64,000 bases of DNA from Amycolatopsis orientalis DSM 43388 (lineage in GTDB: Bacteria; Actinomycetota; Actinomycetes; Mycobacteriales; Pseudonocardiaceae), in assembly GCF_000411975.1 (NCBI RefSeq), contig NZ_ASXG01000048.1, forward strand, positions 1 to 64,000. Direction: 5' to 3'. Both the position numbers and the translations under genes were made by a program. A model generated the notes under the pieces. That model had not been told where the DNA came from. It searched no databases and was given only the letters and a program-made list of their open reading frames with translations. How positions within the stretch are numbered: the stretch's first letter is position 1; each line of letters opens with the position of its first letter. Below, piece after piece: positions 9,900 through 18,852 of this stretch.

Positions 9900-10571
9900 G
9901 TGCGAGTTCTGGTAGTCGAAGACGAAGAGCCGTTGGCCGACGCGATCGCCCGCGGGCTGCGGCGGGAGGGCATGGCCGTCGACATCGCGCTCACCGGCGA
10001 CGACGGGCACGAGAAGTCGTCCGTCACGCGGTACGACGTGGTGCTGCTCGACCGCGACCTGCCCGGGATGTCCGGCGACGACCTGTGCCGCGAGATCGTG
10101 ACGTCCGGCGAGCTGACGCGCGTGCTGATGCTGACCGCGAGCAGTTCGGTGTCCGACCGGGTGGACGGGCTGTCCCTGGGCGCGGACGACTATCTCGCCA
10201 AGCCGTTCGCCTTCCCGGAGCTGGTCGCGCGCGTGCGGGCGCTGGGCCGCCGCGCGACGCCCGCCGCTCCGCCGCTGCTCACCGCGGGCGACGTCGAGCT
10301 GGACCCGGCGAAGCGGACCGTGCGGCGCGCGAGCGGGCCGGTCGAGCTGACCCGCAAGGAGTTCGGTGTGCTCGAGGTGCTGCTGTCCGCCGGCGGATCC
10401 GTGGTCAGCAGCGAGGAACTGCTCGAACGGGTGTGGGACGAGAACGCCGACCCGTTCACCACGACGGTCCGGGTCACCGTGATGACCCTGCGCAAGAAGC
10501 TCGGCGAACCGGGCATCATCGAGACCGTGGTCGGCTCGGGCTACCGGGTGTCGGTCGCCGGTTCGGAGTGA
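9900..10571 (+). CDS. OmpR/PhoB-family response regulator, 223 aa
   Basis: The receiver domain (about residues 1-115) has the acidic pocket in VVEDEE, the phosphoacceptor Asp in LLDRDLPG, the Thr in MLTAS and the Lys in AKPF. It is followed by a winged-helix DNA-binding domain with the typical RKEFGVLEVLL and GSGYRV stretches. The start is the in-frame GTG at 9900; no better upstream start exists and there is no clear SD. The stop overlaps the kinase start by four bases (GTGA), so the pair is cotranscribed and coupled. The stimulus is unknown. Three upstream TCAGG repeats may be its own operator. Confidence 0.9.
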   Translation: MRVLVVEDEEPLADAIARGLRREGMAVDIALTGDDGHEKSSVTRYDVVLLDRDLPGMSGDDLCREIVTSGELTRVLMLTASSSVSDRVDGLSLGADDYLAKPFAFPELVARVRALGRRATPAAPPLLTAGDVELDPAKRTVRRASGPVELTRKEFGVLEVLLSAGGSVVSSEELLERVWDENADPFTTTVRVTVMTLRKKLGEPGIIETVVGSGYRVSVAGSE

Positions 10572-11692
10572 AGCTTCCCGGTGCCCGCAGCCTGCGGGTG
10601 CGCGTCACCGTCCTGGCGACCGTCCTGGTCGCCGCGGCGGGGCTGCTGCTGCTGTGGCTGGCGTGGACGCTCGTCGGCGACGCGGTCGACGCCGTGCCGC
10701 ACATGCCGCCGGGCACCATCGTCCGGGTCGACGGCAACGACGTGGACGCGTCCACGCTCGCGCAGCATCTGCGCACGCACGCCGTCACCCGGGTGCTGAT
10801 CTTCGGCTCGCTGGCGTTCTTCTTCGTGGTGGCCGCGGCGGCGATTCTCGCGTGGACGTTCACCTCCCGCGTGCTGCGCCCGCTGCGCGAGATCACCGGC
10901 ACGGCGCAGCGGCTGTCGATCGAGTCGCTGGGGGAGCGCATCGGCGAGGTCCGCTCGCGGGACGAACTGGCCGAACTGGCCCGCACCTTCGACGACATGC
11001 TCGACCGGCTGCAGGACGCGTTCGATTCGCAGCGGCATTTCGTGGCCAACGCGAGCCACGAATTGCGCACCCCGCTGTCGGTGATCCGCACCGAATTGGA
11101 CGTGACGCTGTCCGACGAACACGCCGACGAGGCCGAGTTCCGCCGGATGGCCGGGGTCGTCCTGGACGCGACTAACCGGGCGGGACAGCTGGTGAATTCA
11201 TTGCTGCTGCTGGCGCGGACCGACGGAGCCGGTCTGGCGACGCGGGAACTGGTGGACCTGACGGTGCTGGTCGAGCGCGCGTGGTCCGCCGTCCGGGGCG
11301 AGGCCGAACAACGGGGTCTCCGCGCGGAGTTCGCGATGCAGCCGTCGCCCGCGATCGGGGATCCGGCTCTGCTGGAACGGATCGCCGGAAACCTGGTCGA
11401 GAACGCGGTACGGCACAACGTCGACGGAGGCTGGATCGAGGTGACGACCGAACCGGGCCCGCAATGGTCGACGCTGCGGGTGCGTTCGTCGGGCGGCCTG
11501 CTGGACCCGGCGGCGGTCCCGGAACTGTTCCAGCCGTTCCGCCGCGCGGGGGTGGCCCGCACGGCGCGTTCCGGCGCGGGGCTGGGATTGTCGATCGTGC
11601 GGGCGGCGGTGCAGGCACACGGCGGAACGGTGTCCGCGGAACCGGTGGTCGGAGGCGGGTTGTCGGTGACGGTGCGGCTGCCTGCTGCGTAG
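10568..11692 (+). CDS. Sensor histidine kinase, 374 aa
   Basis: The protein is a membrane sensor with two hydrophobic helices (about residues 12-37 and 75-98) flanking a short extracellular loop, followed by a HAMP linker, a DHp helix with phospho-acceptor His in NASHELRTPL, and a HATPase domain with an N-box (NLVENAVRHN) and a glycine-rich G2 box (GAGLGLSIV). The small sensor loop of about 40 residues resembles compact actinobacterial kinases that detect membrane or ion stress. The GTG start overlaps the response-regulator stop, so these are cognate partners. The G1 box is degenerate (the usual DxG is replaced by a Ser-Ser-Gly-Gly region), which may weaken ATP binding. Confidence 0.9.
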   Translation: MKLPGARSLRVRVTVLATVLVAAAGLLLLWLAWTLVGDAVDAVPHMPPGTIVRVDGNDVDASTLAQHLRTHAVTRVLIFGSLAFFFVVAAAAILAWTFTSRVLRPLREITGTAQRLSIESLGERIGEVRSRDELAELARTFDDMLDRLQDAFDSQRHFVANASHELRTPLSVIRTELDVTLSDEHADEAEFRRMAGVVLDATNRAGQLVNSLLLLARTDGAGLATRELVDLTVLVERAWSAVRGEAEQRGLRAEFAMQPSPAIGDPALLERIAGNLVENAVRHNVDGGWIEVTTEPGPQWSTLRVRSSGGLLDPAAVPELFQPFRRAGVARTARSGAGLGLSIVRAAVQAHGGTVSAEPVVGGGLSVTVRLPAA

Positions 11693-11716
11693 CTCACTTA
11701 TTCAGAAGTTGCGACG

Positions 11717-12013
11717 ATGGTTGTCGTGCCCCATTTCATTGGTCAGCGCGAGCTGCGCAACGACAACGCGGAGATCATGCGGCGGGTGGAGGCGGGCGAG
11801 ATGTTCATCGTGACCCGCAACGGAAAGCCGGTCGCTGACCTGGTGCTGCACCGCGCCCAGGAAGAACCCCGGCGCAACCGGAGCCTCGGCGAGATCCAGG
11901 ACGCCTTCCGCGGGCTTCCGCCGATGGACAGCGGTGAATGGCGTCGCGAACGAGAGGCCGATGACGCTGTCTTCGGCACGGACCGCCTGGGCGAGCCGGG
12001 GGAAGAACAGTGA
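11717..12013 (+). CDS. Type II antitoxin, Phd/YefM (VapB-like) family, 98 aa
   Basis: The small protein has the Phd/YefM N-terminal DNA-binding pattern: an RELRNDNAEIMRRVEAGE helix segment followed by FIVTRNGKPVADL. The charged C-terminal half would wrap the toxin. The stop overlaps the start of the PIN-domain toxin by four bases (ATGA-type junction at 12010), the normal order for vapBC modules. The upstream gap to the histidine kinase is only 24 bp. The antitoxin appears intact while its toxin partner is frameshifted. Confidence 0.85.
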   Translation: MVVVPHFIGQRELRNDNAEIMRRVEAGEMFIVTRNGKPVADLVLHRAQEEPRRNRSLGEIQDAFRGLPPMDSGEWRREREADDAVFGTDRLGEPGEEQ

Positions 12014-12412
12014 CAGCCCCGGCTCGGGTGCTGCTCGACACCTCCGTGGTGATCGATCTCGAACGCCTCGACCTCGGTTCGTTCGCGTCCTCGATCCCCG
12101 CGGTCAGTTCGGTGACCATCGCAGAGTTGGCCTACGGCCTCGCCACCAACGATCCCATCCGGCTTGCGGAACGGGTCGAGCGCTATCACGCCGCTCTCGA
12201 GCAGTTCGTCGTGCTGCCGTTCGCCATCAAACGAGGCCAAGATGTACGGCACAGCCGCCGCGCTGGTCCGCCAGTTCGGGCGAGACTCCCGTCCCCTCCG
12301 GATGGATCTGCAGATCGCCGCGACGGCAGCAGTGCAGCGGATTCCGTTGCTGACCAGAAATCCGAAGGACTTCATCGGCCTCGACCGACTGCTCACCGTC
12401 GTCGGCATCTGA
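12010..12412 (+). pseudogene. VapC-type PIN-domain toxin, frameshifted
   Basis: The first frame encodes the PIN start (VLLDTSVVIDLE with Asp10, then Glu39 in AELAYG) up to about 12228. The PIN C-terminus (AALVRQFG, RMDLQIAATAA, LTRNPKDF, LLTVVGI) continues in the next frame. Removing one A from the AAA at 12229-12231 restores a continuous 133-residue VapC reading FAINEAKMYG across the join. As written, the toxin loses its downstream catalytic Asp (RMD) and should be inactive. A true one-base insertion and a sequencing error are both possible. Confidence 0.8.
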
Positions 12413-12418
12413 CTCTGA

Positions 12419-12452
12419 TCCGGCAGGCGCGGCCGAAACCGCGCCTGCCGGA
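12419..12452. terminator. Bidirectional hairpin terminator
   Basis: A perfect 14-bp inverted repeat (TCCGGCAGGCGCGG and its complement) with a 6-base loop (CCGAAA) lies between the convergent vapC remnant and the PHP gene. There is no long T-tract, as is common in actinomycetes. Confidence 0.75.
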
Positions 12453-12460
12453 AGCAGTGC

Positions 12461-14050
12461 TCAGCAGACGTCCACGAACGTCGGATTCCCGTACAGCCAA
12501 AGGTCTTCGTACGGATTCGCCTGCCCGATCACGTCCATCGCCGGCTCGATCCCGCCCGCGACGTGCCGGTTCCCGTCCGTTCCGCGCACTCGCACGTAGA
12601 ACGGCTCCCGCACGTTGCGGAACGTGTGCTGGAACGTCACCCGCCGACCCGCGTAACTGCGCGAAGGCGTGAACGACTCGACCACTCGCGTACCCGGCGC
12701 AGTCATCGCGTCGCGATCCGCCGCCGGGCCGGTGACCGGGCCGGAGATCAGGTCCAGCCGGCCCAGCCGTGGCACCGAACCCGATCCGTTCGGCCGGGAT
12801 GCGGTCACCGCCGAAACGACGACCGTCACCGTCGAGCCGCGGCGTACGCGCAGGCGTCCGCCGAACGTCGCGCATTCGCCGCCGCCGGCGACGCCGACTT
12901 CCAGGTGCTGCACCAAACCGCCGTGGGCCAGCCAAATCCGGCCCGCGCGCAGGCCTTCCAGCACGCCCTCGAAGCCCGGCCGCCGTACGCCGACTACGGT
13001 GCGGCTGAACTCGCCAGGGTAGAAATCCGCGTACGGCGCGGACAATTGCGGCACCCCGCTGTCGACCGGGTCCGGGTACTTGCCGGTCTGCTCGTACCAG
13101 CCGTCCGGCACCGCCGGGCGCACGAGCCGGTCGCCGCGGTTGTAGTGCGAGTCGGAGTTCGTGGTGATCCACCACGGTTTTCCTTCGGCCAGCAGGGAAT
13201 CCCAGAGCCCGCCGACCTTCGCGGCGGTCCAGTCCCAGCCGCCGAACGTGCGGTACGCCTCGGCCGGGAAGCCGGGCCACGAGTTCGTTCCGGGGTTGTT
13301 CGCGTACCCGCCCCGTGCGCCGCCATTGCCTTGCGGCTTAGGCAATCCGTCGGCTTGCGCACCGGGTGCGCCCTCCATGCCGAGCACGATCCCGGGCGCG
13401 GTGTCGCGGTAATTGCGCAGTTCGTGCGGCGACACCCGGCCGTTGCGCAGCGGGTGGTTGACCAGCACGACCGGCGCGTGGATCCGCCGCGTGCGTTCCT
13501 GCTCGGCGAGCCACCGCAAACCCTTGAGCGCCAACTCTTCGTGTTCCGGGCTCGAGGATTCGGAACCGGTCAGCCGCCAGTCGAAACTGCGCTCGAACTC
13601 GCGCAAGACAGCCGCCTGCTCGCGTCCGGCTTGGAAGAACAGCGTGGCGTGCTCCGCGCCCGGCACGTTCCACTCCACGCCTTGCCACAGCAGCAGATCC
13701 GGATGCCTCCGCTGCGCGGCGAGGACGTCGCGGCTGGTCGGTTCCACCGACGATTTCTCGTGCGTCGCGTGTCCGTGGTCAGTGAAGACGATCCACTTCG
13801 CGCCGTGCTCACGAGCGCCGGCCGCGATCCGGTCGACGGTGTACATCGCGTCGTACGAGTACTGGCTGTGCGTGTGGTGATCGCCGGCGACCCACTGGTA
13901 GCGGCGGCTGGACAACCAGTCGAGATCGAGGCCCGCGGCGTCGGCTCGGCCCGCTGCGAGCATCGGGGCTCCGGCCGCGACGGCGCCGGCCAGACCCGCG
14001 CGCTTGAAGAATCCGCGACGGCCGACGCCGCCCGGGTTCGTGCTGTTCAT
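12461..14050 (-). CDS. Tat-exported PHP-domain phosphoesterase-like protein, 529 aa
   Basis: The N-terminus carries a twin-arginine signal (RRGFFKR at about residues 11-17, then a hydrophobic Ala-rich stretch ending in ADA about residue 38), so it should be exported folded with its metals. The mature part begins with the PHP metal motifs HHTHSQYSYD and TDHGHATH, with further His/Asp ligands in VNHPLRNG and NSDSHYNRGD. This indicates a di- or trinuclear metal hydrolase of the PHP superfamily. The C-terminal third looks like a beta-rich accessory domain. The substrate is unknown; secreted PHP proteins may act on phosphoesters. It is a monocistronic gene ending at the shared hairpin. Confidence 0.85.
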   Translation of the reverse strand: MNSTNPGGVGRRGFFKRAGLAGAVAAGAPMLAAGRADAAGLDLDWLSSRRYQWVAGDHHTHSQYSYDAMYTVDRIAAGAREHGAKWIVFTDHGHATHEKSSVEPTSRDVLAAQRRHPDLLLWQGVEWNVPGAEHATLFFQAGREQAAVLREFERSFDWRLTGSESSSPEHEELALKGLRWLAEQERTRRIHAPVVLVNHPLRNGRVSPHELRNYRDTAPGIVLGMEGAPGAQADGLPKPQGNGGARGGYANNPGTNSWPGFPAEAYRTFGGWDWTAAKVGGLWDSLLAEGKPWWITTNSDSHYNRGDRLVRPAVPDGWYEQTGKYPDPVDSGVPQLSAPYADFYPGEFSRTVVGVRRPGFEGVLEGLRAGRIWLAHGGLVQHLEVGVAGGGECATFGGRLRVRRGSTVTVVVSAVTASRPNGSGSVPRLGRLDLISGPVTGPAADRDAMTAPGTRVVESFTPSRSYAGRRVTFQHTFRNVREPFYVRVRGTDGNRHVAGGIEPAMDVIGQANPYEDLWLYGNPTFVDVC

Positions 14051-14153
14051 CCTGCTCCTGACCTGCTCCGACGATTCGGCAGGACGCTATGGGGCAGTGG
14101 TGAACGGCTGGTGCCCGGAAGATCACGAAGTGCTCGGTGTGTCCCGGTTCACG

Positions 14154-14183
14154 GCGGAACCGCCTCGGGCGAGGCGGCTCCGC
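14154..14183 (-). terminator. Hairpin terminator after fadB
   Basis: An 8-bp perfect stem (CCGCCTCG/CGAGGCGG, GG loop) extends through one mismatch into GCGGA/TCCGC. It lies directly past the stop of the minus-strand fatty-acid oxidation gene. Confidence 0.65.
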
Positions 14184-14190
14184 CGAGGCA

Positions 14191-16299
14191 TTACGCCGGA
14201 ACCGAAGCGACCCCCTGGGAGAGGAACCGCTTGCCGTTGACGCGTTCGGACACGCCCGACCGGTCGAGGTACGGCGTGATGCCGCCCAGCCAGAACGGCC
14301 ACCCCGCGCCGAGGATCAGGCACAGGTCGATGTCCTGGGCCTCCGCGACCACGCCCTCGTCGAGCATGATCCGGACCTCTTCGGCGATCGCGTTCAGCGC
14401 GCGGTCGCGGACCTCCTCGGCGGTCGACGGCTTGTCGCCCTGCTCCCACAGTTCGGCGACCTCCGGGTCGACCGACGGCTTGCCGTCCGCGTCCCAGGTC
14501 CAGACACCCTTCTTGCCCGCCTTCACGAACTTTTCCAGGTTCTCGCTGACGGTGAAGCGGTCCGGGAACGAGCCGTGCAGCGTCTCGCCGACGTGCAGCG
14601 CGATGGCCGGGCCGACCAGCTGCATCAGGTTCAGCGGCGACATCGGCAGGCCGAGCGGCTCCAGCGCGGAGTCGGCCACGTCGAACGGCGTGCCCTCGTC
14701 CACCGCCACCAGCACCTCGCCGAGGAAGCGCAGCAGCAGCCGGTTCACCACGAACGCCGTCGCGTCCTTCACCAGCACGCTCGACTTCTTCAGCTGCTTG
14801 CCGACCGAGAACGCGGTCGCCAGCGTCGCGTCGTCGGTCTTCTCGCCCCGCACGATCTCCAGCAACGGCAGCACGGCCACCGGGTTGAAGAAGTGGAAGC
14901 CGACCACGCGCTCCGGATGCTGCAGCTTCGAGGCCATCGCGGTGATCGACAGCGACGACGTGTTCGTGGCCAGGATCGCCTCGGGGGAGACGTGCTGCTC
15001 CAGCTCGGCGAAGACCTGCTGCTTCACGCCCAGCTCTTCGAAAACGGCTTCGATGACGAAGTCCGCGTCGGAGAACGCGGCCTTGTCGAGCGAGCCGGTC
15101 ACCAGTGCCTTCAGCCGGTTCGCGCCGTCCGGCGAAACCCGCTTCTTGGCCAGCAGCTTGTCGATTTCCTCGTGGACATAGCCCACGCCCTTGTCGATCC
15201 GCGCCTGGTCGACGTCGGTGAGCACCACCGGCACCTTGAGGCGGCGCACGAACAGCAGCGCCAGCTGGCTGGCCATCAGGCCCGCGCCGACGATGCCGAC
15301 CTTGTTCACCTTGCGCGCCAACGACTTGTCCGGCGCGCCGGCCGGCCGCTTGGCCCGCTTGTTGACCAGGTTGAACGAGTACAGGCCGGCGCGCAGCACG
15401 TCCGACATCAGCAGCTCGGCGAGCGCGTCGGTCTCCGCCGCGTAACCGCGGTCGAGGTCGTTCTCCCGCGCCAGCTCCAGCAGTTCGACGGCCTTGGTCG
15501 CGCCCCGCGACGCACCGTGCGTGCGACCGTCCACGATGGACTTGGCGCGCGCGACGGCGGCGTCCCACTCCGCGCCGCGGTCGATTTCCCGGCGAGCCGG
15601 GGCGATTTCGCCGTTGACCACCTTCGCCAGCCACAGCAGCGACTGCTCCAGGTAGTCCGCGGAACCGAAGACCTCGTCGACGATGCCGAGTTCGGCGGCC
15701 TTGCGCACGTTCAGCATCTTGTTCTGTGCCAACGCGTTCTCGATGATCACGGTGACGGCGGCGTCCGGGCCGATCAGGTTCGGCAGCAGCTGCGTGCCGC
15801 CCCAGCCCGGGAACAGGCCGAGGAACACCTCGGGGAACGCGATCGCCGCGGTGTTGTCCGACAGTGTCCGGTAGTGGCAGGACAGCGCGAGTTCGAGCCC
15901 ACCGCCCATCACCGCGCCGTTGATGAACCCGAAGGTCGGGATCTTCGATTCGGTGAGCCGGCGGAACACGTCGTGCCCGGTCTGCGCGATCTCCCGCGCC
16001 AGCTTCGGGTCCGACACCGCCTCGACGCCGGAAAGGTCCGCGCCGACCGCGAAAATGAACGGCTTGCCGGTGACCGCGATGGCGGCGGGTTCGGCGGCGA
16101 ACGCCTCGTCCAGCGCGGAGTTCAGCGCAACCAGACCCTGCGGGCCGAAGGTGTTCGGCCGGGTGTGGTCGTGGCCGTTGTCCAAAGTGATCAGTGCGAC
16201 CGGCTTGTCCAGACCGGGAACCTTGACCAGGTTGGTGACCGCGTTCGTCACGACCTCGTCCGGGAACGCGGCCTTCGCCTCTTCCGCGGTGAAAGTCAT
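14191..16299 (-). CDS. fadB: Bifunctional enoyl-CoA hydratase / 3-hydroxyacyl-CoA dehydrogenase, 702 aa
   Basis: This is the multifunctional alpha subunit of fatty-acid beta-oxidation. Residues about 30-280 form a crotonase domain with the oxyanion segment GADLSG and the catalytic region GGGLELALSC and FPEVFLGLFPG. A Rossmann domain starts near residue 340 (VGIVGAGLMAS). It is followed by the HAD catalytic segment (FHFFNP) and two C-terminal HAD domains. The length is normal for actinobacterial FadB. Its ATG overlaps the thiolase stop by one base (TAATG), and a hairpin terminator follows, so the two form a complete beta-oxidation operon, fadA then fadB. I see no regulator next to it. Confidence 0.92.
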   Translation of the reverse strand: MTFTAEEAKAAFPDEVVTNAVTNLVKVPGLDKPVALITLDNGHDHTRPNTFGPQGLVALNSALDEAFAAEPAAIAVTGKPFIFAVGADLSGVEAVSDPKLAREIAQTGHDVFRRLTESKIPTFGFINGAVMGGGLELALSCHYRTLSDNTAAIAFPEVFLGLFPGWGGTQLLPNLIGPDAAVTVIIENALAQNKMLNVRKAAELGIVDEVFGSADYLEQSLLWLAKVVNGEIAPARREIDRGAEWDAAVARAKSIVDGRTHGASRGATKAVELLELARENDLDRGYAAETDALAELLMSDVLRAGLYSFNLVNKRAKRPAGAPDKSLARKVNKVGIVGAGLMASQLALLFVRRLKVPVVLTDVDQARIDKGVGYVHEEIDKLLAKKRVSPDGANRLKALVTGSLDKAAFSDADFVIEAVFEELGVKQQVFAELEQHVSPEAILATNTSSLSITAMASKLQHPERVVGFHFFNPVAVLPLLEIVRGEKTDDATLATAFSVGKQLKKSSVLVKDATAFVVNRLLLRFLGEVLVAVDEGTPFDVADSALEPLGLPMSPLNLMQLVGPAIALHVGETLHGSFPDRFTVSENLEKFVKAGKKGVWTWDADGKPSVDPEVAELWEQGDKPSTAEEVRDRALNAIAEEVRIMLDEGVVAEAQDIDLCLILGAGWPFWLGGITPYLDRSGVSERVNGKRFLSQGVASVPA

Positions 16300-17597
16300 T
16301 ACTTCGCCCCCTCAGAGCCGTTGTAGGCCGGGTTCTCCCAGATCACGGTGCCGCCCATGCCGATGCCGATGCACATCGTGGTGAGGCCGTAGCGCACGTC
16401 GGGGCGCTCGGCGAACTGGCGCGCCAGCTGCGTCATCAGCCGCACGCCGGACGAGGCCAGCGGGTGGCCGCAGGCGATCGCGCCGCCCCACTGGTTGACC
16501 CGCGGGTCGTCGTCGGCGATGCCGAAGTGGTCGAGGAACGCGAGCACCTGCACCGCGAACGCCTCGTTGATCTCGAACAGGCCGATGTCGTCGATGGACA
16601 GGCCGGTGCGCTTGAACAGCTTCTCGGTGGCCGGCACCGGCCCGATGCCCATCACCTCCGGCTCGACGCCGGCGAACGAGTAGCCGACCAGCCGCATCCC
16701 GATCGGCAGGCCCAGCTCGCGCGCGGTGTCCTCGTCGGCGAGGATCGCCGCGGTCGCGCCGTCGTTGAGCCCGGCCGCGTTGCCCGCGGTGATCCGGCCG
16801 TGCGGGCGGAACGGCGTCTTCAGCTTCGCCAGCTGCTCGACGGTCGTGCCCGGGCGCGGCGGCTCGTCCTCGGTCGCGAGGCCCCAGCCGAGTCCATCCA
16901 TGCCCCCGCCGCCGCCCTCAACGGAGGAGCTGCGCTCCGCGGGTTGAATCTTGGTGCGCGTGGCGACCGGCACCAGCTCCGGGCCGATCTTGCCGGTCTT
17001 GACCGCCTCGGCGTACTTTTCCTGGCTGCGCGCGGCGAACGCGTCCGTGCGCTCCTTGGTGATCTCCGGGAACCGGTCGTGCAGGTTCTCCGCGGTCTGG
17101 CCCATCACGAGCGCGGTCGGGTCGACCAGCTTGTCCGCGATGATCCGGGGGTTCGGGTCGACGCCCTCGCCCATCGGGTGGCGTCCCATGTGCTCGACGC
17201 CGCCGGCGATCGCGATGTCGTACGCGCCGAAGCCGATGCCGCTCGCGGTGGTGGTCACCGCGGTCATCGCGCCCGCGCACATCCGGTCGATCGCGAAGCC
17301 CGGCACGGACTTCGGCAGCCCGGCGAGCAGCGCGGCGGTGCGGCCGATGGTGAGGCCCTGGTCGCCGGTCTGCGTCGTCGCGGCGATCGCCACCTCGTCC
17401 ACGCGCTCGGGCGGCAGCTCCGGATGCCGCCGCAGCAGCTCGCGGATGGCGTTGACGACGAGGTCGTCCGCCCGGGTCCCGGCGTACATGCCCTTGTCGC
17501 CGGCCTTGCCGAAGGGCGTGCGTACCCCTTCGACGAAGACGACATTGCGCACCCCTCGCGCGGTGGGCGCGAGCGGCGGCGTAGCTGGTGCGGCCAC
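16299..17597 (-). CDS. fadA: Acetyl-CoA C-acyltransferase (thiolase), 432 aa, with a Gly-rich insert
   Basis: The thiolase catalyses the last step of beta-oxidation. The nucleophile Cys is C107 (DRMCAGAM). The NEAF motif, the GHPLASSG His motif and the second Cys (TMCIGIGMG) are present near the C-terminus. The GTG at 17597 has AGGAG six bases upstream. Unusual is a Ser/Gly-rich insert at about residues 221-238 (it includes five consecutive Gly) between the conserved TKIQPA and WGLATEDEPPRPG segments; family members usually have only a short loop here. It probably forms a surface loop and should not abolish activity. It is translationally coupled to fadB. Confidence 0.9.
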   Translation of the reverse strand: MAAPATPPLAPTARGVRNVVFVEGVRTPFGKAGDKGMYAGTRADDLVVNAIRELLRRHPELPPERVDEVAIAATTQTGDQGLTIGRTAALLAGLPKSVPGFAIDRMCAGAMTAVTTTASGIGFGAYDIAIAGGVEHMGRHPMGEGVDPNPRIIADKLVDPTALVMGQTAENLHDRFPEITKERTDAFAARSQEKYAEAVKTGKIGPELVPVATRTKIQPAERSSSVEGGGGGMDGLGWGLATEDEPPRPGTTVEQLAKLKTPFRPHGRITAGNAAGLNDGATAAILADEDTARELGLPIGMRLVGYSFAGVEPEVMGIGPVPATEKLFKRTGLSIDDIGLFEINEAFAVQVLAFLDHFGIADDDPRVNQWGGAIACGHPLASSGVRLMTQLARQFAERPDVRYGLTTMCIGIGMGGTVIWENPAYNGSEGAK

Positions 17598-17756
17598 GAA
17601 TGCTCCTGAGGTCGAGAGTGTTCCTGCCCGCACCCTAGCCCTTGTTACCCGCCGGTAACCAGGGGAGTGGCCCGGTCGAGTGGGGGACGGCACACTCCCG
17701 GGGAGCTGCCGGGCGCCGGAACGAGGACCGAACCGCTGGAAGGGCAGACTGTCCAA

Positions 17757-18821
17757 GTGGGACTCTTCCGCGCGAAGCCAGAGCCGGCTGACGAGGTCGC
17801 CGCGCTGCGGGCCGCCCTCGCGAAGGCACGCAACCCGAACTGCGTGCCGAACCTGCGCCGACGGCTCCTGCTGGGTCAATTGCTGTGCAAGGACGAGGAC
17901 TGGCCAGCCGCGGAACAGCACTACGCGGATCTCATCCCCGCGTTGACGGATGTCTTCGGCCCGCGCGGGCCGAACACCCTTGCCGCATGGGCGAATCTGG
18001 CGCTTTGCCAGACTGCGCAGGGCCGTCCGGCAGAAGCGATCCCGGTGCTGGCACGGACCGCCGAGCTGTTCGCGGAAACGTGGGGCGCGCGCCAGGCCGC
18101 GACGTTCAAGACCCAGCTCTTCCTGGCGGAAGCCTATGGCGTGGCGGCGCGATACGAAGACGCGCTGGCCGTGCTGGACGCGCACGTCGACTACTGCGCG
18201 GCCGAACTCGGCCCGGCGCACTCGCGGACGAAAGCCGGACGACGTCAGAAAATCACTGCGCTGCGCGCGTTGGCCCGCTATGAGGCGGCCGAGGAACTGC
18301 TGTCGGACGAGGATGCGCTCTGCGAGACCGACGAGGATCGGGACGCGGTCCGCGGGCTCCGTTTGGTAGTGCAAGCCGAAACCGGAGACCCGGAGGCGGC
18401 GATCGCTTCGTTGCGCGAGTTGTTCGAGAAGGGGCCGCTACTGCGAGCGTGCCTGGCGACCGTGCTCCTGAAAGCAGGGCAGGCCGCCGAGGCAGCCGAC
18501 CTGCTCCGCGAGCTCCTGGGCGGGCTCCGAGGCCGACGCGCGCTGGTCCTGCGCAGTGTCCTCGCCCGGGCCTGCGTGGAGAGCGGCAACCTGGACGAAG
18601 CTGAGCGCTCGGCACGGACCGTGCTGGCCGCGGGTGCCTGGCCAGCGGGACATCCGACAGTGCTCGGACTTCGGGCGACGCTGGCCCGGGCCGCAGCTCA
18701 ACGGGGCGACCGATCGGGTGCCGCGGAAGAACTCGAGTCCGTGGTCGCCGGGCTCAGCGCAGTCTTCGGCGAGGCGCACCCACGCACCGTCCGTGCAGCT
18801 CGATGGCTCGAGGAATGCTGA
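17757..18821 (+). CDS. Tetratricopeptide-repeat protein, 354 aa
   Basis: Nearly the whole protein is built of Ala/Leu/Glu-rich helical pairs with TPR spacing, for example AWANLALCQTAQGRPAEAIP, and repeated paired segments such as EAHPRTVRAARWLEE at the end. The pattern fits the tetratricopeptide repeats of actinobacterial NB-ARC/TPR regulators, but no NTPase or DNA-binding domain is present. The GTG at 17757 is favoured over the longer frame to 17667 because its N-terminus (VGLFRAKPEPADE) looks like a natural start; a GGAAGGG lies upstream. It probably acts as a protein-protein scaffold. The function is unknown. It is divergent from fadA. Confidence 0.75.
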   Translation: MGLFRAKPEPADEVAALRAALAKARNPNCVPNLRRRLLLGQLLCKDEDWPAAEQHYADLIPALTDVFGPRGPNTLAAWANLALCQTAQGRPAEAIPVLARTAELFAETWGARQAATFKTQLFLAEAYGVAARYEDALAVLDAHVDYCAAELGPAHSRTKAGRRQKITALRALARYEAAEELLSDEDALCETDEDRDAVRGLRLVVQAETGDPEAAIASLRELFEKGPLLRACLATVLLKAGQAAEAADLLRELLGGLRGRRALVLRSVLARACVESGNLDEAERSARTVLAAGAWPAGHPTVLGLRATLARAAAQRGDRSGAAEELESVVAGLSAVFGEAHPRTVRAARWLEEC

Positions 18822-18822
18822 C

Positions 18823-18846
18823 GGCCGCGGGCCGGAACCCGCGGCC
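18823..18846. terminator. Bidirectional hairpin terminator
   Basis: A perfect 9-bp stem (GGCCGCGGG/CCCGCGGCC, loop CCGGAA) lies between the convergent TPR gene and the hydroxyacyl-CoA dehydrogenase gene. Confidence 0.65.
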
Positions 18847-18852
18847 GCCAGA

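Noticed and set aside
12220..12245. Programmed ribosomal frameshift in VapC
   Set aside because: No slippery heptamer or downstream stimulator is seen; a simple one-base insertion explains it.
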